From assembly GCF_000828575.1 (NCBI RefSeq), contig NZ_AP011952.1:1393001-1457000 (forward strand): a stretch of 64,000 nucleotides of DNA, read 5' to 3'. A model generated the notes under the pieces. That model was not told the DNA's origin, made no database searches, and was given only the letters and a program-made list of their open reading frames with translations. The position numbers and the translations under genes are program-made. Every line of letters starts with the position of its first letter. Position 1 is the first letter of the stretch. The DNA is from Methanothermobacter sp. CaT2. GTDB taxonomy: Archaea > Methanobacteriota > Methanobacteria > Methanobacteriales > Methanothermobacteraceae. Of this stretch, positions 59,892 through 64,000 are shown piece by piece.

Positions 59892-60968
59892 TCATGCGAA
59901 TAGCTGTTCAATCATCCATTCTGGTTTGAATTCCATTATGTCATCGTAGCCCTGCCCGATCCCCATGAATATTATGGGCCTTTTGATCATGTAGCCTATG
60001 GACAATGCTGCACCTCCGCGCGCATCTGCATCAGCCTTTGTCAGTATAACTGCGTCTATGCCAACGGCTTCATCAAATCGGGCTGCCTGTTCAATGGCAT
60101 CGTTTCCTGTCAGCGCATCACCGACAAACACTATGAGGTCTGGCCTGACGACCCTCTTTATCTTGGCCATCTCGTCCATGAGGTTCACGTTGGTCTGCAT
60201 CCTCCCTGCGGTGTCTATGAGGACGACATCCTTTCCCTGGGCCTTTGCATGGGATACCGCGTCAAAGGCAACGGCGGCGGGGTCGGCTCCCTTGCGGTGG
60301 CTTATTAGCTTGACTCCGAGTTTATCTGCGTGCTGACCTATCTGCTCTATTGCACCGGCACGGAAGGTGTCTGCAGCTGCTATCACGGGCTCAAGGCCCT
60401 TTTTCATGAAGTATCTGGCCACCTTTGCTATGGTGGTTGTCTTGCCGGTCCCGTTTATACCAACAAACATTATAACAAGGGGTTTCTTCTTCTCCACGAG
60501 CTGCGGGAGGTCCACACCGTCAACGCTGAGAACATCCTTAACGGCCTTTTTAAGGGCTTCCATTGTGTATTCTGATATTTCGGTGCTCCTTTTAACCTTC
60601 CTTCCAACCAGTTCTTCCTTCAACTCTGTGGTGATTTTTTCAGCCACTTCAAGGGCCACGTCACTTTCCAGGAGGGCCATTTCCAGGTCCCAGAGTACAT
60701 CATCCACGTCCTTTTCTGTTATCCTTTTTTCCCTGAAAAATGAGAGGAAACCTGAACCCCCCTCCCCTGCACCGGGAGCGGGCTCCTCTGAACTTGTATC
60801 ATCTGGTTCTTCAGTTCTAACCTCTTCTTCAGGTTTACCTTCTGGAATGGGCTCGGGACCCCTATCCTCAGACTTATCCTCTTCGGACCGGGGTTCCTGG
60901 CCTGATGAGACCTTCTCGGTGATCTTGCCAACGGTTTCACTGAATTTTTTCTTCAGAGACTCAAACAC
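59892..60968 (-). CDS. ftsY: Signal recognition particle receptor FtsY
   Basis: A 358-aa SRP GTPase at the membrane, which docks ribosome-SRP complexes for protein insertion. Residues about 20-80 are a highly acidic Glu/Pro/Asp-rich linker; the NG domain follows with GINGTGKTTTIAKVA (G1), DTFRAGA, DTAGRMQTN (G3) and TKADADARGGAALS. The start is GTG at 60968 directly after the prefoldin stop, with GTGGAGAG upstream. It belongs to a conserved archaeal gene row from eS19 to FtsY. Confidence 0.96.
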   Translation of the reverse strand: MFESLKKKFSETVGKITEKVSSGQEPRSEEDKSEDRGPEPIPEGKPEEEVRTEEPDDTSSEEPAPGAGEGGSGFLSFFREKRITEKDVDDVLWDLEMALLESDVALEVAEKITTELKEELVGRKVKRSTEISEYTMEALKKAVKDVLSVDGVDLPQLVEKKKPLVIMFVGINGTGKTTTIAKVARYFMKKGLEPVIAAADTFRAGAIEQIGQHADKLGVKLISHRKGADPAAVAFDAVSHAKAQGKDVVLIDTAGRMQTNVNLMDEMAKIKRVVRPDLIVFVGDALTGNDAIEQAARFDEAVGIDAVILTKADADARGGAALSIGYMIKRPIIFMGIGQGYDDIMEFKPEWMIEQLFA

Positions 60969-61394
60969 TTACTCTCCACTTCCCCTTACCTTTTTGAGGA
61001 GTTCCTCTGCCTGAGGAGATAATTTCATCATGATGTCTGTTATCTTACGCAGGTTCTCACCCATCTTCTGAAGTGTTGACTCCAGTTCATTCTTCTGGGA
61101 CTTAATGCTCTCCATTGCATCCTCAAAGTTCTTCTTTATGGCTACACCTGCACCGACACTCATTATAACTTCACTGGTATCCTTGAGCTCTGCCTTTATG
61201 AAGGAGCCGGCACCCACAGGTACCAGGGTCTCGGAGCCATCCTTTCCCTGTATATCACTGAGGGTCTTCTCAAGGATTTCAAGTTCACTGATGGTGGCCC
61301 TCACGGCCTCCATCTGCTGCTGTATGAGTTCGGCCTGGCTCTGGTAGATGTTCAGCTGGTTCACTATCTCCTCGAGCCTCTGCTGGTCTTCCAT
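60969..61394 (-). CDS. pfdA: Prefoldin alpha subunit
   Basis: A 141-aa subunit of the hexameric archaeal chaperone prefoldin (two alpha, four beta). It has two long coiled-coil helices ([21 protein letters not shown] at the N-terminus and [20 protein letters not shown] towards the C-terminus) around a beta-hairpin segment ([20 protein letters not shown]). GGTGATCAC precedes the ATG. It is in tight series with the LX and FtsY genes. Confidence 0.95.
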   Translation of the reverse strand: MEDQQRLEEIVNQLNIYQSQAELIQQQMEAVRATISELEILEKTLSDIQGKDGSETLVPVGAGSFIKAELKDTSEVIMSVGAGVAIKKNFEDAMESIKSQKNELESTLQKMGENLRKITDIMMKLSPQAEELLKKVRGSGE

Positions 61395-61398
61395 GTGA

Positions 61399-61635
61399 TC
61401 ACCTCTGGACCAGCGCCTTGACCACCGGGTCCTGAACCTCCTCAGGTGATATCTCCTCTATCTCCTCTATTTTAACTTTGCTCCTTGGAACCCTGTGTTT
61501 GCTCCCGAATTCAGAGTAGAGCCTCTCATAGATTTCCTCTTCCCTTATTGCCTTGAGCTCCTTTGTGAATGGCTGAAGCTTATCACCCATCAGGAACTTT
61601 CCTTTAACCCTAAATATCTTTGTCTTCATTTTCAT
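61399..61635 (-). CDS. rplX: 50S ribosomal protein eL18a (LX)
   Basis: A 78-aa archaeal ribosomal protein of the LX/L18Ae family. It starts [20 protein letters not shown], includes the [20 protein letters not shown] segment and ends [10 protein letters not shown]. The ATG overlaps the aIF6 stop by four bases, so translation is coupled. The usual archaeal neighbour order is aIF6-LX-prefoldin alpha, as seen here. Confidence 0.93.
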   Translation of the reverse strand: MKMKTKIFRVKGKFLMGDKLQPFTKELKAIREEEIYERLYSEFGSKHRVPRSKVKIEEIEEISPEEVQDPVVKALVQR

Positions 61636-62300
61636 CCCTCAAGAAAACCTAAAGCTTCTTCTATCCTCGCAAGTTCTGGCCCTGTGGTTTCCTCACCCAC
61701 AAGGACACCGTTTGAGTTGGCCACTGAACAGGCACCTATAAGTGTGACTCCATGGTTGACTGTGCCAACGTCGGCCTCCACGCCCAGGGTATCCTCTATG
61801 ATACCTATTTCCTCAGATGATGCCTGGGGATTCAGCAGGGCACCACGGTTGGTAGCTGCACCCATGGAGCCTACGATGTTGAGGCCTGCAAGTGTGGATA
61901 CTTTAACGTCAACCTCAAGCACATCCCCTATAACCTGCAGCGCATCATCTGACAGCAGTGGACTTGCAACGGCACCGTTGTCATTGGCCAGCACAAGGTT
62001 ACCGACTGCAGTAAACCTTTCAGGGATCCTGACAGCCTCCACACCGGCAGCTGCAAGGGCATCGATTTCACGGTCCATGGCCTGATTTGAGACCACGAAT
62101 CCATTTGAGTTGCCCACGGCAAGGGCACCGTTTAGGCTGCTGCCACTGATGGACACCTTCAGGACCTCAACTTCAAGGGCTTCCCTGAGAACACCCTCAA
62201 ACTTTTCAGGGGTGTTCTGTGGTATCAGGGCCACACTGTCGGTTACAGAGATGTAAACTCCCAGGTTCGGGTTTCCACTGAGGTTGATCCTTCTAATCAT
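61632..62300 (-). CDS. eif6: Translation initiation factor aIF6
   Basis: A 222-aa factor that binds the large ribosomal subunit and prevents premature joining. The five-fold repeated alpha/beta structure shows as recurring segments: [70 protein letters not shown] and [29 protein letters not shown] precedes the ATG. It lies 14 bp after the eL31 gene. Confidence 0.96.
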   Translation of the reverse strand: MIRRINLSGNPNLGVYISVTDSVALIPQNTPEKFEGVLREALEVEVLKVSISGSSLNGALAVGNSNGFVVSNQAMDREIDALAAAGVEAVRIPERFTAVGNLVLANDNGAVASPLLSDDALQVIGDVLEVDVKVSTLAGLNIVGSMGAATNRGALLNPQASSEEIGIIEDTLGVEADVGTVNHGVTLIGACSVANSNGVLVGEETTGPELARIEEALGFLEG

Positions 62301-62314
62301 AATTCACCATCATT

Positions 62315-62560
62315 TCATTCTTCGAGTGTGGCTTCAACAACACCGTCTTCATCCTTAACGGCCTTGACCTTTATTCTTGGGGGTATCTTCTGGATACCTC
62401 TCTCCCAGAGTTTTTCGTTGATTGACTCGTCGAGTTTAACGGTGTCTGCCTTCATATGTTTCATGAGAAATTCCCTGACAATCTTAACAGCCTTCGGCGC
62501 TCTTATGGTCCTTGGCACGTTCTTGGCCTTTCTGAGAGGTATGACATAAATCCTTTCCAT
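62315..62560 (-). CDS. rpl31e: 50S ribosomal protein eL31
   Basis: An 81-aa archaeal/eukaryotic ribosomal protein. Marks: [20 protein letters not shown] at the start and [25 protein letters not shown] (in part). AGGACTGGATATGG spans the start region. It follows the eL39 gene by 11 bp and belongs to the same transcript. Confidence 0.95.
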   Translation of the reverse strand: MERIYVIPLRKAKNVPRTIRAPKAVKIVREFLMKHMKADTVKLDESINEKLWERGIQKIPPRIKVKAVKDEDGVVEATLEE

Positions 62561-62571
62561 ATCCAGTCCTC

Positions 62572-62727
62572 CTATACCTTGAGTTTGGTCCTTCTCCAGT
62601 GCCTCATCTTTGGATGGCTTCGAACCCTGTAGTTTGTCTTAACCATAACCCATGCGGGCACCCTTCTGTTCTGTCTGTTAGCCTTTGCCATTCTGAGTTT
62701 CCTGGCAACATGTTTATTTCTACTCAT
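62572..62727 (-). CDS. rpl39e: 50S ribosomal protein eL39
   Basis: A 51-aa very basic ribosomal protein, recognised from [20 protein letters not shown] followed by [20 protein letters not shown] and the end [22 protein letters not shown] precedes the ATG at 62727, which overlaps the stop of the PP-loop ATPase gene by four bases (ATGA). eL39 lines the exit tunnel of the large subunit. Confidence 0.95.
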   Translation of the reverse strand: MSRNKHVARKLRMAKANRQNRRVPAWVMVKTNYRVRSHPKMRHWRRTKLKV

Positions 62728-63329
62728 TTAGCATCCTCCTTCATTTTGGTGTTCCAGCCAGTGACCCTGGTCTGGAAGTGAACAGGGAAGAATGATTCTG
62801 AACTGTGGCCCATCTCCTCAAGGAGGAGGCGGACCTCAACCTCGTAGTCGGAGCTGTTATCGATACTGCTTCTCTCCCTCCTCAGGCTGAAGAGCATCGA
62901 TGCAAGTCTGTTAACGGTCCTGTGACCGAGACCATCCAAGTTCACATATTCAATGTTCAGGCGGTCTTCGAGGCTCTGTATCTCGTCCCTTGTTAGTTTA
63001 GGGGTCCTGTCGTCACGTCGCGTTCCATCGGCAACCATGTCGTACTCGGTGGCTGCGGCTTCAACTGCCATCCTGTGTATGTGCTTTATACCATTATTCG
63101 GAAACCCGTCATTGATTATCGTCTCAGCAGCGTCCATCAGGATTTCATCGCCGAGTTTAAGAACACGGTGTGGAAATCCAAGGGATGCAGCTGCCTCAGA
63201 TGCTGGCTTCCATGAATCATGGATCCCGAAGTTCACAGTCACCAGCTCTGGCTGTATCCCCAGCCGCTGGAGCATCACAGCCGCCAGTGAACTGTCCTTA
63301 CCGCCACTGTAGAGTACGCATGCATTCAT
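62724..63329 (-). CDS. PP-loop ATP pyrophosphatase-like protein
   Basis: A 201-aa adenine-nucleotide alpha-hydrolase-fold protein. The N-terminal PP-loop is [14 protein letters not shown] (6-19), followed by [18 protein letters not shown], typical of the N-type ATP-pyrophosphatase group that adenylates RNA bases or small molecules. It lies between PDCD5 and eL39 in a translation operon, which hints at RNA or ribosome modification; the substrate is unknown. The conserved C-terminal part includes [19 protein letters not shown]. Confidence 0.82.
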   Translation of the reverse strand: MNACVLYSGGKDSSLAAVMLQRLGIQPELVTVNFGIHDSWKPASEAAASLGFPHRVLKLGDEILMDAAETIINDGFPNNGIKHIHRMAVEAAATEYDMVADGTRRDDRTPKLTRDEIQSLEDRLNIEYVNLDGLGHRTVNRLASMLFSLRRERSSIDNSSDYEVEVRLLLEEMGHSSESFFPVHFQTRVTGWNTKMKEDAK

Positions 63330-63338
63330 TTTACCAGA

Positions 63339-63674
63339 CTATTTGCGGCTGATCTTTATCTCCCTCTTTTTACCCGCAACCCTTTTAAGCAGCTCCTTCA
63401 GCTGTTCATCGGTGATCTTTGACCTTACACGCCCCATCTGGGCCAGCTGTATGAGCTGCAGTTCTATCTGCTCAACGAAGTCCGGCCTTGTCAGACGGAG
63501 GTTGGCCAGACGGCTACGGGCTTCAGGGGTGAGTATCTGCATCATTATCTGTTTTTTCTGCATTTCCAGCTGCTGACGCATCTGTTCCTGTGCTTCAGCT
63601 TCCATCGCCTGCTGCTGAGCCTTCTGCTGGAGCTCCAGCATCTTCTTGCGACGTATCTCTTCGAGGTCTGTCAA
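63339..63674 (-). CDS. PDCD5-family DNA-binding protein
   Basis: A 111-aa protein of the archaeal PDCD5/TFAR19 family. The N-terminal helix is rich in Gln/Glu/Met (RRKKMLELQQKAQQQAMEAE), followed by the compact helical core (LTPEARSRLANLRLTRPDFV, EQIELQLIQLAQMGRVRSKI) and a basic tail. The start is TTG at 63674 after GGAGGTTTCATAG. It is normally encoded next to eS19 in archaea, as here. Role: nucleic-acid binding, possibly translation linked. Confidence 0.93.
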   Translation of the reverse strand: MTDLEEIRRKKMLELQQKAQQQAMEAEAQEQMRQQLEMQKKQIMMQILTPEARSRLANLRLTRPDFVEQIELQLIQLAQMGRVRSKITDEQLKELLKRVAGKKREIKISRK

Positions 63675-63708
63675 CTATGAAACCTCCTGAGGCCCCTCTG
63701 GGATAGTT

Positions 63709-64000
63709 TCAGTACCTTTCAAGTCCTTCAACTTCTTTCTTTACCTCTGCAGCGGCCTTGTCAAGGAATGATCTGCCTTCGGGTGTTATAACCCTTCCAT
63801 TTTCTTCCCTCTTTATTAGACCTGATTCCTCCAGCTGCTGCAGGGCCCTTCTGATTATGGCACCGCTACCCCTTCTGAACTTTTCAGGGCGTGAGCCCCG
63901 GTCCTTCTTACCGCCGTAATGTGTCCTGAGGCTGTTAACACCCACAGGACCATCAATGTAAACTCTTCTGAGGAGGGCAGCGGCCCTTACATACCACCAG
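63709..64000 (-). CDS. rps19e: 30S ribosomal protein eS19 (5' end off window)
   Basis: The C-terminal 96 residues of ribosomal protein eS19; the start lies beyond the right edge. The visible part begins WWYVRAAALLRRVYIDGPVG and continues GVNSLRTHYGGKKDRGSRPE, matching the family strongly, and ends EVKKEVEGLERY. It is the first visible gene of the eS19-PDCD5-PP-loop-eL39-eL31-aIF6-LX-prefoldin-FtsY row. Confidence 0.95.
   Translation of the reverse strand, partial: WWYVRAAALLRRVYIDGPVGVNSLRTHYGGKKDRGSRPEKFRRGSGAIIRRALQQLEESGLIKREENGRVITPEGRSFLDKAAAEVKKEVEGLERY

Noticed and set aside
60367-61014. Plus-strand ORF (215 codons) opposite ftsY
   Set aside because: Serine/proline-rich antisense reading of the acidic linker of FtsY.

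Overview
The window looks like a chromosomal segment of a Methanothermobacter species, a thermophilic hydrogenotrophic methanogen. Evidence: the tungsten/molybdenum formylmethanofuran dehydrogenase operon, F420-type formate dehydrogenase, a methanogenesis marker gene, archaeal information-processing genes (eS1, eL18a/LX, eL31, eL39, eS19, aIF6, PDCD5, prefoldin, FtsY, Orc1/Cdc6), GGTGAT-type ribosome binding sites, an intron-containing tRNA-Met, and a 30-bp CRISPR repeat that I recall as the M. thermautotrophicus repeat. The presence of fdhCAB and an unsplit acs suggests a formate-using strain (Z-245-like) rather than Delta H; this is from memory and unchecked. The window starts inside a PfkB kinase and ends inside eS19.

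Region by region. 1-10.5 kb: sugar/nucleoside kinase, a LysR-type regulator, a hexulose-phosphate isomerase-like SIS protein, then a cluster for an unusual formate dehydrogenase (FdhD, NuoE-like, NuoF-like, MoaA, MobB with an Fe-S tail, and a NuoG/FdhA fusion). 10.6-16.6 kb: the fwdHFGDACB operon, headed by an HTH-ferredoxin protein with a palindrome in its leader. 16.7-21.6 kb: a 31-aa membrane protein, DUF2097, the nitrogen repressor NrpR, glnA with an NrpR-type operator at its promoter, a ThiF/MoeB-like protein and tRNA-Met. 21.7-28.5 kb: an unrecognised repeat-module cysteine protein, methanogenesis marker 8, a CBS protein, ThiC, a glutaredoxin-like/FTR-like redox pair, a regulator and DNA ligase.

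28.5-33.7 kb is an A+T-richer block: fdhC-fdhA-fdhB-carbonic anhydrase in one operon, plus a divergent small repeat protein. It is bordered on the ligase side by a 30-bp direct repeat. 33.7-49.7 kb: an OB-fold protein, a GT-C-like membrane protein, two GlmM paralogues carrying a nearly identical 132-bp tract, an ASCH-TPR protein, a radical SAM activase, HisC, a gamma-CA-like hexapeptide protein, GlmU, ApgM, DUF92, eS1, a NifX-like protein, a flavoprotein, MTAP, RtcB and archease. 49.9-58.4 kb: Cdc6, MptE, an aminotransferase, an IlvB-like enzyme, acetyl-CoA synthetase, a repeat-rich intergenic region with a one-spacer CRISPR locus, a Dcd/Dut-family protein and a tautomerase. 58.5-64 kb: a response regulator whose PAS part is out of frame, then a run of translation and secretion genes.

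Together the genes describe CO2/formate entry into methanogenesis (FDH, carbonic anhydrase, Fwd), molybdopterin maturation, 2-oxoglutarate-sensing nitrogen control, and amino-sugar precursor synthesis for the cell envelope. The main points for a second look are the NuoEFG-like formate dehydrogenase, the Fe-S/HTH leader gene of the fwd operon, the fdhCAB-cab block and its junction repeat, the GlmM conversion tract, the mini-CRISPR with the neighbouring tandem hairpin repeats, and several small genes.
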